Assembly (NCBI GenBank): GCA_021234155.1
Contig: JAJEKV010000113.1
Span: 2,092,325 to 2,156,324, forward strand
Reading direction: 5' to 3'
DNA from: Isoetes taiwanensis
Taxonomy: Eukaryota; Streptophyta; Lycopodiopsida; Isoetales; Isoetaceae
DNA length: 64,000 bases
The notes under the pieces are model-generated. The model was not told the origin of the DNA. It saw nothing but the letters and a program-made list of their open reading frames with translations, and did not search any database. A program made the translations under genes and the position numbers. This document shows, in pieces, positions 37,122 to 51,099 of the stretch (positions within the stretch are counted from its first letter, which is position 1; each line of letters starts with the position of its first letter).

Positions 37122-38455
37122 CTAGAACAAGCTAACCATGACCGTGCAGTAGTTCACAAGGTTGTGACGATCATTTGCCCCATGTATTGGAACTAGTATA
37201 CTGGCAGTCCATTGTGGAAGAAAGTAGGGTGCCCTATTAAAGAGGCCAGCCAGGATGGTGATAATTTGTGGCCTCGTCCACTTTAATATATCTGTTTGTA
37301 TACCATCTAAGTCTGCAAGCTTGATGTTTGCGAGATGTCGCAAGCCTTTAGCGACATATGCCTCTGTTATAACTACTGCTAAGCCTCCCTATGCTGATAG
37401 TTCATTTTGAATCTAATGGAATTATAAAGCTGCAATAAGTATTGCAACCACTGATTTAAAAAATGTTACCCATAGGTTGCATAGATCTTTTGTAAGACTC
37501 TTTTTCAAAATGTCTGTAGTGCCGACGAAGGAGATAGAACATTTGCCATTGACGTGCCACAATGTACTGGTGCATTCTTTCCTTTGAGAAAAGCTCTGTA
37601 TTGTTTGATTGCCCATGACGTGGAAAGGTCAACTAGCTGCCCGAGCGAACGTGAATGCCTCCTTATGCATTTCCTCCGAAAATAGCGCTTCGTGGCATAC
37701 AGAAGAATAGTAATCAAATTGTCAATCTGTTGCCCCAAAATGGAAAGCTGTAGAATTTCCAAAAACTCTCCTGGTAGCAAAAGATTTTGTTCGGTCGAAA
37801 TCCAAGTGAAGACGAGGCACTCTATTCTGACTGACTTACAAAAAGGACTAAGCTAGTTAAGTGCAAATGGTAGTAAAGCACTAACTTGAAAGTATCCATG
37901 ATTCACTATTAAGTTGTTATGGTGAGAAGCGAGCTGCCATGGCGACGACGGAGCTGCTGGAAGAAGAACGCTAGCTGGTGCCCAGGCCATAGGAGGAGAT
38001 AATCAAAGTGTGAAAGACACACTAATGGCTACTTATAGAGGTTAAGGCATATAAAAATGCATACACATATAAAGGGTATAAGGGATATAAAGTGATACAA
38101 CATATATACAAATGCATATCAGGACTACCATATGTCATTGATAGTTGCTTGGAGAACACATCCCCTTTCCATATCACCTTGTGGGGTGTCCACACCGGTC
38201 CAAGGGCTAGAAGTAGTGATGTAGCATCCGAAGTTATACATATAAGGTACGTATAAGCACGAGGAGTGTTACACTGTGAGGCCATTCCAGATAAGCAAGT
38301 CGAAGGCATTGCACATCTGAAGCAACTGCCTTTTGAATCTCGTGACTAGATGACCACTATCTTTCAACATGGGTGGAAACAAATCTTCGACTGTATGAAG
38401 CTGCAAGGATTGAACTTTGTCCTTGCATGCATTGAAGTCCCCAAGTAGCAATATA
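37122..38455 (-). mobile_element. LINE B fragment (same family as LINE A)
   Basis: Minus strand: MLLGDFNACKDKVQSLQLHT (38451 downward) is the endonuclease GDFN block. WAIKQYRAFLKGKNAP follows near 37570-37620 in the endonuclease-RT linker, then IKLADLDGIQTDILKW and WTASILVPIHGANDRHNLVN at 37160-37325, the first RT blocks. The element stops near 37122, so most of RT and the 3' end are missing. About 200 bp near 38020-38270 have no counterpart in LINE A, suggesting an insertion. Confidence 0.85.
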
Positions 38456-39534
38456 TATCCTAATTGTTTGTGTTATTGAATGTTATATCGACATATGGAT
38501 CCAACCTGTCACATCAGAGTGCATATGATAGAAGTTCGAATTTGCATGCAAAACGTATCACGCAGCCACAAAAAGAAGATTTCCACACTAATTCTGCACT
38601 CGTATCCATATGGAACGATTATGTCTGTCTATTTTGTGCAAGGACACTAAAGGTGTCAATGCAGGCTTATAGTAGCAGGCACCAATTTCTATTGAAGAAA
38701 TAGAAATATAAAAATATGGTGCACCAATTTCTATTAAACTCAAATTAAAACATCATTCGAAATCAATTTTTGTAATGGATAGCCCCTCACTTTCTTGTTC
38801 AGGCCCTTTCACAAGCCTTTTACAAGAAATGGGATGAATGATAAAGAGAAAGAAATATCCTCTCTTCAGATTATTTATATTTTCTATAATAAATCTTGGC
38901 CCTTGATTTTACAAAAATCTCTACCCTTAATAGTGACATGCCATCTTGCCCTTTGTTGTAACAACTCTTGTGTTCAAATCTTAGTCCTTAAATTCTAACA
39001 ACTAGATCTAGGCTTCCTGATGTTCTTGGCGCCACATTTCGGCTGGCTTAATCTTTAGCCATATAAAATTATATAGTTTATCCATGTCGACATGTTTTGC
39101 CAAAAATTTGGTCAACGACGAGCATATTTCCATGAGGAAGGTAAAATCCATACCCTTGCTGTTGAATTCAAGCTATCTCATTTCTACTATGGGAAACCCT
39201 TAAAATTCTTGAAACATACCCGAGTCCATACATCTGGGGCAAGCCACACATAAGGGACGAATCTGTGCCGGAACCTAATGCCCTACAAAAACACACGCAA
39301 GGTAGAGGGAGAAAAGCGTTAGATTGCTTTACCTTCATGGTGCGCCAAGGATATGCCCTAGCTTACAAGTTCGATACTATTTTCAAGAGGGATCTTAAGT
39401 CTCAGGCCTTTTCTAAGATAAGAAAATATCTAGTTGGTTGGAAGTTATATGCAAATAGGTTAAGAATCCACTTCCATCCACCCCTCTCTTATGTCATGAG
39501 GATAAGATCAACCACAAGGCACCCAAAACTTTAA

Positions 39535-40100
39535 CCACTATAATAAACCACTGAAAAACCACTATGCATGTGGTTTCTTATGCCAAAAATTTCATTCTTA
39601 ATCAAAACCACATAACATAGTGGTTTTAATATCTAGTACATGGTTTACTTATGTTGATTTTTTGGTATAGTGTGGTTTATTAGAATCCATATTAGTTTAT
39701 TACATGATTTCTAGCAAAAAATAGTGGTCATTCATGTTTGTTTTCTAACATATAAGGGTTCGAGAAGGGTTATTAAATGGACAATGGTTTGTAGCATGGT
39801 TTTCAACAATTGGCCAAAGGTAGCAATGGTTGTTTAGTAGATTTTCTATTGCCACAAAGTTAAATTAGTTTATGGCATGCTTCTACGTCATAAGTGGCTA
39901 TTTATGCTGGGCCCTATTATCACCTGTGATTCTATAAAATGGTTGTGGTTTATAGCATAGTTTCACCATCGGCTACTTGTCGCCCCTATAGCTATCACCT
40001 AAAAGCATGTAGCCATCCATAGTGGTTACCATAAGCACAAATCTAAAAAATTGTCTTAATTAACCACTATCAAAACCACTCCATAGATATGATCTTTTGT
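39535..40100. repeat. Cluster of AACCACTAT-type repeats, possible transposon left end
   Basis: Dense short repeats of the form AACCACTAT or its complement ATAGTGGTT in both orientations over about 550 bp. CACTATAATAAACCACTG sits near the left edge, and a minus-strand CACTATACCAAAAAATC is at about 39658-39674. CACTA (En/Spm) elements begin with CACTA and carry such subterminal repeats. No proper terminal inverted repeat pair could be closed. Confidence 0.45.
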
Positions 40101-43100
40101 AATTTTGTTGTTCAAGCCTCAAGCACGCTAGACTTTTTTTTCAAATATCAAGCAAACCGATGTATAAGAAAATACAAAAAGGTGTCTTTGTAATTTGTAA
40201 TTATAGTTCAAACTCTTGTAAAGAACACACATGTGTGTTCATCTTGCAAAAGAAGTATTCTTCTTTCATTTGACATTTCTTTCTTTTTTCAAAAGTACAT
40301 CCGCAAGTAGATGTGGTAATATGATTGATCTCGTAAGTTTAACCAGATTGAAGCACCACTTTTGACTACGCACAAATATCTGCTCGCAGCATTGTGGCAA
40401 AAGTTCCAAAAGTTGTTGATTATATAAACATTGGATACATCTCTTCCATTTTAAAATGTATGACTCATATTTTGGAAACTTAGAGAGTGGAATGTAATTA
40501 TTGCATTTCAGAACACTCTTAGAGTCTTATGTTGAATCCTTAGAAAACACAAAATAAAGAGTATATGTTTTTTTGTAAAACCACCAAAGTGCAATCTCTT
40601 CAAGTCTTGCAACATATTTCTAAAAGTTCTGCTTCATTGTAGAAGTGTTCTCTCCATCACCAAATGGTTTTAATTATCATTATGCCTCATCAAAACAACC
40701 GCAATGGGTGTGTGGGATAAATTACCCATCCTAAGCCATCTATCTTATGGTGGCAAGTAATATCCATAGATGCATGTCATTGTCATGCAACATTTGAAAA
40801 TTCTAGCATTAAACCTTTCCCACTCTGGCATGGATACATGCCAAAAGAGCAAAGTCGGCATGGGAAAACATTGGCAAGTTTAATGCTATATAGTGACAAA
40901 ACTGAAAAACTTTGAATATCCATATCCATTTTTTAATTTGGCATCCATCCAAATATGAAACAATGAATAGATGTCTATGACTTGTAGAACTGCCTTTAAT
41001 ATTCTACGACCTTCACTATTACTTTGAGAACTAGAATGATGTTTATTGCTACATTTTGTTTGAAGTTGGATCAACTTCATTCATAACATGGCCGCTCCCG
41101 GTCAGTATAAGCATCTCCTTCTACCGTTGTTTTATAGATGGTATCCTCGTGATATTTTTTCAAACCCCTACCTAGCTTTCATATGCCCGCCAATTCATAA
41201 TCTTTGCATCCGTATCAGGTGTGCTTTTGATGAGTAATTTCATCTAGCTCAACCTCTTCCAAGAACCCATAGAAGCCAGTTGGGCATTAAGGGTGCCTCC
41301 GGATACTTTGTATGATGTAGGCCATTGTTAAGACAAAATTCACAAATGTAGCTTTGCTTCAAGACACCAAATCATCTTTCAATTTTTGAGTAACACAACA
41401 GAGCTTAACTCTTGAAAGCAACAGCCAAGCAAAGAAAATGATAATTGAGAGAAGAAAAAACTATCATGCAAGAATAACTCATGGAAAGCAATGTTTATAT
41501 GGCTTAGACAGAAATCCAGGGCTCCAACATGCTTCATGAGCAAAAAAATGCTTATGATGTCACAATTGGAAGAAAATGGCAAGAAACAAAAAAGCATGAG
41601 CTTAGGAGGTACATTTAAAAAGACCAGGGCCAAATTTAGAAACAACAGAATGATGCGACATATGCAAATGGCCTACGCTCAAATGTTTTATCTCTCACGT
41701 GGCTCAATTCAATATGATTCAATTTGTTGGGAAGTCCATTTGCACAATCAGATAGGAGATCTAAGCCTCCCCTAATATGAACTACCTCAACAAAGGACCT
41801 AATTGAGTTTATATTTATGCAGCTATCTAAATTTATGAAAGAAAAAGTTGTAGAGTCCATATGCATGCAATAGACGCATGCCATTCTCATTTCTCCTTAC
41901 ACTTCTTCTGCCCTGCCTAAACTCTAAATTTTGATGGCACATTCTCGAAGGTGACCTATAAATGGCAGGCTAATTTGTTTGTTTACGTGCATGAGCCAGG
42001 GAGTAAATGCTAAAATGATGTATGCAGTAGTTGCCACCCTACCCTTCATCTTGCTCAAACTCCGATTTTGGGTGTAACATTCTCGAAGGTGATATGTATG
42101 GACACATGAAAAATATGATCAAGCCTTTATTTGTCCAAACAACAATGTAATTTAAATTATCCTTATATGCAACATGATGGGCTTTTGACTCCACCTAAGT
42201 GTAATTGGGGTTTAAGCCCACACTGACTCAAATTTATTAGGAGTTCTATACCCTTGCGTTGAGTGTTTGCATTTGTGAAAAAGATCTACTTGTAATTGTA
42301 ATTGTTTATAATCCTCAAGCTCTTGTTTTGTAGTTGTACAAAGATTCATTCTTATTGTTCTAATCCTCAAGATTCATTTGTACAGGTACATAGAATCATT
42401 CTTATATTTATAACCATCACAAAATGTATGTGGCATCTTTTAATTCATTTTATTGTTCAACAAGTAAAGTTGATAAAGTAAACATTTCCGCGTAAGTTGT
42501 CCCCAAAATCGCCCCTTCTATAGCAAGCCCCTCTTTATGAGGCACTAAACCCTCTTTAAGTAAGGGCTTAAATGGAACTCTCTCATAAAACCATAAATTG
42601 GCAAATCTGGGGTCGATCCCTAATTTTGATCTATTGTTATTTGCTTCTAACTTTCTTTATATAAACAATGAATGTATTCGCCAGAACTTGCCTTCCCCTT
42701 AAGCAAGCATTGCAATCGTCAAATAATACCGAAGTTCAATTGCATCGGTCTGAACTAAAGAAATGTTTGTAGCGCTTGGCCATCGCCATAAATTTCAGAG
42801 GGATAAATAATAACGGTAACTGACGCATACCTCCCATCGCGTAAATGTCGCATGGGCATGTTATACGTACCTTTAAATGGCAAAAACCGCTAAGTCCACA
42901 AAACGCGGTAATTTTTGGGCGTGGCTATAACATGTCAAAGACATGGATATACCACGATATGCCCGTGGTTACGTTGGCGCCCCGATATATATAATGGGCG
43001 CTTTATATTCCGTTCAGTATACAGAGACAATGAAAAAAAACCCAACCGTAAAAAACTAAACAAAAAAGCACGATCCTTTGTTTTTTCTTGGCGGCGTAAA

Positions 43101-45870
43101 TGCAGAGGCATCATTATACAGACGCTGAGTTTAATGTGTGCGCTCGGACTAACGTCCGCACTCACACGCACCACCGCCGCGCCTTGTCATAATCTATGGT
43201 ACCTTTAATCTTTTCTTGCTCTTTTCTCGAGAATGCATCTCCGTGATGAGAGGATTCACATGTTTCGCTGGCCGCTAAATGTTATATTGACGTGCCCCGT
43301 AAGATGATGGCCTTAAGTCAAGCTTGATACGTATCATCACTAAGGCTGAGATGTTACATGCATGCGGGGCCGCATTTGGGTGATTTATTTGCGTTAGCCA
43401 TCAAGTCTTGTTTTCACGATTAGACCGAGTGTGGATTTCGCTTCACAAGGTACGTTATCTAGGTTTTATTGTCCTTTGGCTATGATTTAAATTAGAACAA
43501 GTTTTCTCCTCACCGCAAGGGTACTACCTAAAATAGAAGCCAATAGGAAATCCCCATCGCCACATTTTGTCGCTCATCCCTCTTAGTTGTGGTAGCCGAT
43601 TGCATAACTTGTATGCATTTTGTTGTTGTCGCGGAATTTCATGCTTTCTCGCCACGCATTACCCCGGTAGAATAAAAATTTCAAATCACAATAGGAAGAA
43701 TGCACCTAAGTTAAAAATAGCTAATTAGTGGTTTTGTGGTTGGCTTATTGGAAGTTATTAAAGTAGAAGATTCACAATTTCAAACAAATTTATGTTAGTG
43801 CATCAAAACTACGAGGCCACATCATTTTGAAACTCAAGCTTAGGTAAAATACAGCCTATAGTGGAAATCATAGTGGAAATCCGAAAGCTTAAGTAAATAC
43901 ACCTAGGTTACCACTCAAACAACTACATGCTTAAATTTTGAAAGTACGCGCGGAAAACAAACCTAAACCCGGATCTAAAATCCAAATATGGAAGTCAATA
44001 ATGCTACGACAGGACCCACCGCTTTCCTATGGAAAAGGGGGAAGCCGCATCGCCAAAAGGGACTAATGAGGCGGTAAACCGCCAGGCGCGCGCCCAGCCC
44101 ATCGGCAAGGTAAAAACCTTCAGAAGCCTCTCATGCAAGGCCTTCGTGAGTAAAGTTGTAAAGACTTTAACCTCAATAATTTTCATTGCCGCTTCAGCCA
44201 GATGGATTTCTTACGTCGCCTTCGCTTAGATGGATTATTTTGTTTCGCTTTGTTCTTCATTATTTTTCGTTTTCTTTCTGTGTGTCGCAGCCTACAAGAG
44301 AGGTATATGTTTCGCTAGTTCTCTTATTTTATCTGCCCTTTCGCTTCGCTTCACAAATTCTTCGCTTTCATCGAATCAAATGAAATGATGTGTAGTAAGT
44401 GGATTAAAAGATCCCTTTCCCTCGAGTTGAGTTTTTGATTTCCACCGGGTTTGGGCCAACACGTGTCCAACAGGAAAGGAAAGCTGCTTGCTTGGTTGTC
44501 GAGGTATGGGAATAATATCAAGCCCTCGAGATATCATCCCCATCTTTCTCATGGCTATTCTCTCACCTTCCATACCTCGTGAGATCTTCATCAAGGCTTC
44601 AAAACCTTTTCTTTTGCCTGCCAAGCTTTGATGCGGAATATCTCCACCGTGAGCCGACCGTATCGTAAGAAGGTTAGGGAAAAATTTATGTTAGCCCATC
44701 CTATCTGTGACATATTTTTCCTCGAAATGAGAATGCTTTATAGCCTTGGTTTCTAGTACTTCTTTTAATTTACGTATTCAATCTCAAGACCGGCTGCGCC
44801 ATCAATAGGTTATCAAGAACATTCCTACGTAATGAAGATTATGCATTATACCGATAGAAGTGTTCATTCTCACTTCTGGCTTGTACCCTATTCATGCTTG
44901 ATATTCCAAATCAGAATGGGGCCTCTATTTTGTGATGCAACTACTTTGGGTTTGCTAAATCGACCGGCAGTTTTACCTTGAGGTTATCCCATGTACCTTT
45001 TGCTATTTGTCTTTTCCCTTTTATTTCCCTTTACTCGCTCTATATATTATGCAGGTATATAAGAAGGAAATCCAAAGACCAACTTGTAAAACTACAAGCT
45101 TGGCTTAATGGAAGCTCATGCCGCATTGAGGCGTGGTGGACCTTCCAAGTCTAGCTTCCCATTTGTTGCCATTTATTTAGCTAATGCTTATGCTGTGGTT
45201 GCTTAATTTGTTATGAGATCTGCCCATCCGGAGAATGTACTCATGTGCAACAATGCTTGATAGCTTGTGGTTGTTACCGCTTCAAATGCCATTGTCTACC
45301 ACAGGAGCACATATATCTAAAGTCGCTAGGTTCCCGTAAAGTTTCACCGACGCTCATTTTGCTACTTCAACGCTAAGCTTCTACCCCTCTTGTTTTTCAC
45401 ACAATTATTTTCTCTTTTTCTACTCTTCTAGTTATGGCAATAGGCAACACCGTCAAGACTGCGTAGTTCAAAGCCAGGGAATATGCTGGAATGTAATTCT
45501 TCTTGAATTCCACAGAGGTGGAATCAGTGTCTTGTCGATCACCACAGGGAATCTCGAGGTGATCCAACAGAGGATCCGCTGCTTGATTAATATGTGATCC
45601 ATTTGAGTCAGATAATATATGTTCGATGTTTGAGTACTTAAATAAAATGCAATATTACTTTCTTCCTATGCTGATAAAGTCATATTTGATCTAAATTTAC
45701 ATTGTACATAATTTCTCTCTCTTTAAAAATAGATTTGTCATTGTTTTGTTTATGAGTTTTGAATGGGGGTTCAACCTCCTGCCTCACTGTGTTGCTATTG
45801 AGGACTAGTGACATAGTTGGAATAATGCACTATAATATATATAAAAGAAACCATTCACAAGCCTTTAAGA
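40101..45870. other. Long stretch, no gene recognised
   Basis: No credible domain was found on either strand, including a directed look for CACTA-type transposase wording. 42.8-44.6 kb is richer in CpG than its surroundings and resembles decayed element sequence. 44.6-45.6 kb has a few 40-60 codon open segments without recognisable family. Confidence 0.4.
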
Positions 45871-45884
45871 GTTTTACATAAAAC

Positions 45885-46020
45885 GCGGAAATGCTTCAAA
45901 CAACAAACGTTGTTAGCTATCATTGTCAAATAGTGAAATGCTTCAAAACAATAGAACATTATTAAACATGAAATGCTTCAAAACAACAAAACATTGTTAT
46001 TAATGACCGGGGTTTATTAA
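45885..46020. repeat. Threefold tandem repeat GAAATGCTTCAAAACAA
   Basis: Three diverged units of about 35-50 bp beginning GAAATGCTTCAAA, each followed by an ACATTGTTA-like word. They lie next to the AAACCA-rich cluster. Confidence 0.8.
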
Positions 46021-46129
46021 TGATAAACATGAAGCTAATACATAACAAAACCATACACATTTAGGGACAAACAATTACTATAAATAATCATAATTTGCAT
46101 CTAATGCATTGCGAACCATATGCATTTAC

Positions 46130-46520
46130 CATGACATTTAGCCATGCTAGTATACCACAACAATCAACCACATTATATTTTCACATAAATAGAGCACTAT
46201 ATTAAACCACATCCATAACAACACTATATTAAACCATATCCACAACCATCATGTTATACCACATGCACAAGCCATACCCTTAAACACTATAATGTACCAC
46301 ATCAACTTACCAACATGTAATACCACTTTGACAAACTCTACAAAGAAACTATTTGCAATTACCATGTCATAATACCATCATAACAAACCTTACAAGAGAA
46401 CTTATTAGTTTAGTCACATATGGTTTTTAATGATATCAACCCACAAACATGCATTGGTTTTCTAGAATAGTTTTCTAGTCATAACCATGGGAAAAACCAT
46501 GCAGTGTTATAATTTTGGGT
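46130..46520. repeat. Cluster of AAACCA(C/T)A-type repeats, possible transposon right end
   Basis: Repeated TATTAAACCACAT/TATCCA words (e.g. 46196-46250) and further ACCACAT and ACCAT words up to AACCATGCAGTG at about 46495. The composition mirrors the cluster at 39.5-40.1 kb in mostly opposite arrangement, consistent with the other end of one element. Confidence 0.4.
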
Positions 46521-47059
46521 GCAATGAGTGGGTTGATATTGGGTGTTGATATATGAGGAGATGCTCCACATGACATGGGGCATGTACTACAACTCTGGGG
46601 ATGACATAATGGTCTCGGGCTGCACATACAATATGAGGAGTGTTACAATTTCAGGAGAACAGACAGTGTCATATTTCCTATTAATAGGTATGAGGATGAA
46701 GCATCACCTAGAAGAATAGTGCCAGCAGCATGAGTATCTACATTATGATCACAGTAGATGCTTTAGTAGTTGTGCTGAAAGCAGAAGCCGCATTTGTTGC
46801 AATGGAAGAGGTAGTATGGGCATGGGGTTAACACTAGATTTGTCCCTTGACGGACCCTTATGGATCCATTTGTCTATATACTCGGACTATGTTGTTGTCT
46901 ACGAGTGCATATTTAGGAAAAAATAGCAAAATATAGAAAGCTTCCATTACTAAGTACAATATAGAGTCAAATGCAAGAGAGGGATCAAGCTTAACATTTC
47001 TCACATTATTTTGCAAATATGATTTTTTCTAGGAATTCTAATTCTTCCATATTATAAAT

Positions 47060-47133
47060 CATGAGATGATCAATCTAAGGCTTGCATGGATCAATCTTCA
47101 TGAGATGATCAATCTAAGGCTTGCATGGATCAA
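47060..47133. repeat. 39 bp tandem duplication
   Basis: CATGAGATGATCAATCTAAG followed by GCTTGCATGGATCAA occurs twice without a mismatch, so the duplication is young or homogenised. Confidence 0.95.
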
Positions 47134-48429
47134 GAGACTGATATGGAAGTTGGCGAGAAGGAGGATATGAAGAAGCAGAAGGACTATGGACCGCCCGTCA
47201 GCCACACCCACTTCCTTTTATATATAGGACTGGCGAGGGTTGTGGAAAGGAGACGCAGGGAGCAAAGATACAAGACACAAGTGTTGGAATGCAAGAGGTC
47301 TGTGGTACTGGACAAAAGTAGGTGCCGTGGAGAACATAAAAACTATCTCAGGGCCATGAACTATCTCAGGGCCATTAAGCAATCACAGTTTGAAAGAAAA
47401 AACATAACTCCACTCTAGATAACAACTGTCTGGGCAGATCAGGATCAATGGGTCTTGCAATACAAATCTTGGCGATGCCATTCGTGATAGCATGCAGAAT
47501 ATGCAACTCAGTCTTAGTTGCAATAGCAGATTTAAACCCTGAATCCTGCATCTCTAGAGGGAAGTCCTCAATGACGCAGCTTATCCGCCGTAGTTCGCCA
47601 AGAAAAACCAAGAATATATTGCTGATATAAAAGAAAAATGTCTACGTGAGGGTCAATTCATATTCAATGAAGTGTACCGCCGCTTAATTAAACACGAGAA
47701 GAAAACATTGTTGATCATTCATCACTAGCTTGATAGACTGATAAGTCACCAGCAAGTGAAGCATATTTGCTCTGTAAAAGGATGGATGTTGACGCGGGCA
47801 ATTTTGGCGAAGTGAGGAATGGGCGCCGCCATCGGGCCGCTTCTGGGCTTAGTCAGCCGCAGGATCGACTGGATCGAGGGGGGCCCATGTAATGCCCCTC
47901 TAAAAATCGGCCCAACGCCATTTTCACATACAACCATGACGTATCCGTAAAGCCCCAATTTTCTGGAGATTGGGCGCTCAAAATTTTTTTTCCGTAACCC
48001 GATTCTTAAACAGGAATATGGAGGTTTAAAGGATGACTCTCGGCAGATGGAATCGCTATCAAAGCTATCAAAGGTGAGTCAGCAGCATAAGAAGAGTGCC
48101 AAGGATAGTGCTGTGTTTATTGATGCCGGTGATGGAAAAGAACAATAACCCGGCAAAAAGGCGCAGAATTGCTCGCTTGGGGTGATAGTGGACAAGTGCT
48201 CTCAAAGCCGGTAAGCAAAGGCTCATCTACTGCAAACAATGGCTGCTCCAGGACAATCTCGCATGGAAATTCAATGATCTGAAGCGAAAGTGTCCCAAAC
48301 AAAGATTTTTAGTGAGTGGATTCAAAAAAGACCGCTCCCAAACAAAGTAATAGGGTAAGTAAGCCCCGCATTTTGTACTCTGAGGTAATAAAGCGATCTG
48401 GTAGAGCTTGGAGTAGCGATGCCCGAGGT

Positions 48430-49390
48430 AAGCCAATTGCTAACAAAGATTCTATAGAGAAACCGCTGGCGTAAGGTGGTGGTGGAGGTCGACAAATGTA
48501 GCACCGCTCTATATCTTTTCAAACTCCTCGCTGCCTACCCGCCAAAAGAGTGGCTGCATTGGACGTGTGAGTTTTTACCTATAAAGACTTTCACACTGGT
48601 TGGGGCCCTTCTTAGGGCGTAATCACATTCGTCCTTATGAGTCCATTAAGGCACCGGGAAGGGCTTCTTTTTATCATGTTCAAGAATGAGGAAGATGTTG
48701 AAAAATTGGTTACGCTGCGGGTGTGGGATACCATGGGTGGTACCCCCGCTCTTCCAAAACTTTATTATCCCGTTTCTCCATCACCCACTCTTAAAGCTAA
48801 GCTTCCATGCCGGTTCCAAAATTTTGAAGACTTGCTCCTAACCTTCTTATTCCCAAGTTTATGATTTCGCTTAAGTTAAAGCTTTGGGCATCTACACGTC
48901 ACCTCTATTACTAGAGGTGCAATAAATTTGTGGACTTCCCATGGATAAGCAGCTTGCCTAAGGATGTTGTGTAATTAAGAGCCGGAGAGTTTTACTCATG
49001 CTGCAATCTTCGCTTGCTAAATGTCAGCCACCTCGGCCGCTGGTACCCCTCTCGCCAGCATCTCCCATGTCACCCATTGCATGGGAACCCCTCGTGTTTC
49101 ATGTAACCCTACTCCACCTCAGCTTTGCTCCCTCTTTGCAACACCAGACCTTCACCATTATCCCGTGGTGCATTCCACCCCCACCTTATCCCGGTAATGT
49201 CCCGTATCGCGATACCTCACCCACCTACCGGACCGTATTTGCCCCTGACTCTCTCTTGCTACTACAGCTCAAGCTACTTCCTCCTATCCCATCTCGCCAG
49301 CCTCCGATCGTAACCCAACCAATGGACCATGGTGACCACAAAAAAGAAAACAAACGCAGCACAAATTTCAGAGGCAGGCCTGGATGAACT
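48430..49390 (+). pseudogene. L1 ORF1 remnant (DUF4283-like nucleic-acid-binding protein)
   Basis: The frame from 48637 contains FKNEEDVEKLVTLRVWDTMG and then PALPKLYYPVSPSPTLKAKL. These match the plant L1/DUF4283 pattern, in which a F-x-x-x-x-D-x-x-x-V/L stretch precedes a W-x-x-G-G/P-x-L region. Downstream 49000-49390 encodes a Pro/Ser-rich tail, usual for this ORF. ORF1 protein binds element RNA. Several stops separate the parts. Confidence 0.75.
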
Positions 49391-49679
49391 AGGTGTACAT
49401 GCCCTGTATATATGTGGAATGAAGAGGTATCAGTTCTATAGATGAGGGATCAATGGATGAGAACCCTAAATGCCCCCCGGTAAGTCCTATGGGGACACCT
49501 GGGATGTAAACATGGATGTTGAAAGCATGGATGCTGCAGTAGACTCCAAATCCACAGGTACTTTTATGACCCATCAAGCATCTACCTCTGTGTGGTGTGA
49601 GCAAATCTCCTAAACGTAGGGAAGAAAAAGGAGCATTGTACAAATACAACCTATAGAATGAAATATTCTTGCAGCCTGA

Positions 49680-50080
49680 ATGTTAGAGGGTTGAAGTCCT
49701 CCCCACAAAGAGGCTTGAGTAGTCGCACCGTAGGGATTCATCCACGCATTCTATGTTCAAGAACATAAGTGTACCCTGCTGTGCAAAGAACTCCACCTGA
49801 ATATTATGGGTCAGCTGTGGGATTGCCGAAAGTGTGTCGACTGCAAGTGTTCTTTTTATCTCTTGGTCCTTAGATGTCGTTACTTTCTAATGCGCAAAAG
49901 ATAAATGGGGTAGGTGGACCGCTATCAAGTGCGGATCCAAGATGGTTTGGCGGGGCAATAAATACGCCTGTTCCTAACCTCTAAACGGCATCCTTATGGG
50001 CCCATACCAAAACAAAATGAAAAAGTGTGACCAGCTGTTTGGTTGTTGTTAGGAGACTTTAATATGGTGGAAATGCCCGC
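49680..50080 (+). pseudogene. L1 ORF2 endonuclease remnant
   Basis: The block reads LNVRGLKSSPQRG near 49680 (family N-x-R-G-L opening) and, after a run of shifts, LLLGDFNMVE-like residues at about 50043-50075 (family GDFN block). Positions of the two and their spacing fit an AP-type endonuclease. Frames are interrupted several times. Confidence 0.8.
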
Positions 50081-51099
50081 TGATCGCCTCGGGGATGCGG
50101 AGACAGCCGGTTTTGAAGGAGCAAGGGGACCAGTTGTTGATGGAGCATGGTTTAGGAGGTGATGTGATGCAAAGCTCACATGGTGCAATGGTGCGCAGGG
50201 ACAAGATGGCAAAGCCGCAAGGCATGACAAAGTTATGCAAACATGTTTGCTCAACAACGCCAACCGTATTGTAACGCAACAAATTACCTCTTTGCAAACA
50301 AAGGTCCGATCATAACCTCGATTATCCAACCAGACGATGCGCTACGCCTCAAAGACGCTAGCAAAGGTCGGGTGGTGGTTCAAGTTAAATTTCGCGCATT
50401 AAAAAGATAGAGGCTCGCGGGCTGCCAGCGTGCATGGCTTTCCTCACCTCCCTCGAGTAGTGCTATGAGAACTCTGATCTCAGCCCTGCATCCGCGTCTT
50501 TGCAAACAATGGGGTCGAGAACGGGTTATCGTGAAAGAGTTAATTTACGTATGGCGTCAATTGAACATTAGGATCTCTCTGCAGCATGCAGTATGCACAA
50601 GAGGCCTTCCCGCCTTGTCCGAAATTCGTGATCTTAGTTTAGCACGACACAAGACAAGGTCAACCGGCTTGGCTTGCTGAAAGAAGGTGATAGGTGTTCC
50701 TTAAAAATGTTCTTTCTCGAAAGCTACTCGCTTGAAACGCCAAAAATCAGCTCTATCCTCTATTCAATTATCCGATGGTCACGCGGGACTCGATCCAAAC
50801 CAAATTTTAAACTTTTTAGAAGGTAACACTTTGCTCACTTTTTTCAAGAAAAGAACCTACCTTTCCGTGGAGGAAGCTTAAGAGCATCACTCTTTCCAAG
50901 CTCCAACCTATTATTTCCCCAACGCAAAGAACTAGAGATGGAGCTTCCTCTCACCCTTGACAATCTTCAATCAGCCAGAGAAATGATGCATACAATCCAT
51001 TAAAATGTCCTGTGTATGGATGGTATTCCCAAATGGAGTTTCTTTCAAGGCTTCATGGGAATGGTCATCAACTCTAGGTCCGGCAAGCATATCGTGAGC

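Noticed and set aside
45765-45785. GGGGGTTCAACCTCCT, B-box-like
   Set aside because: A short palindrome without the rest of a tRNA or SINE head.
47125-47418. 97-codon plus-strand basic frame
   Set aside because: Begins in the 39 bp tandem duplication, with no domain recognised; kept out for lack of support.
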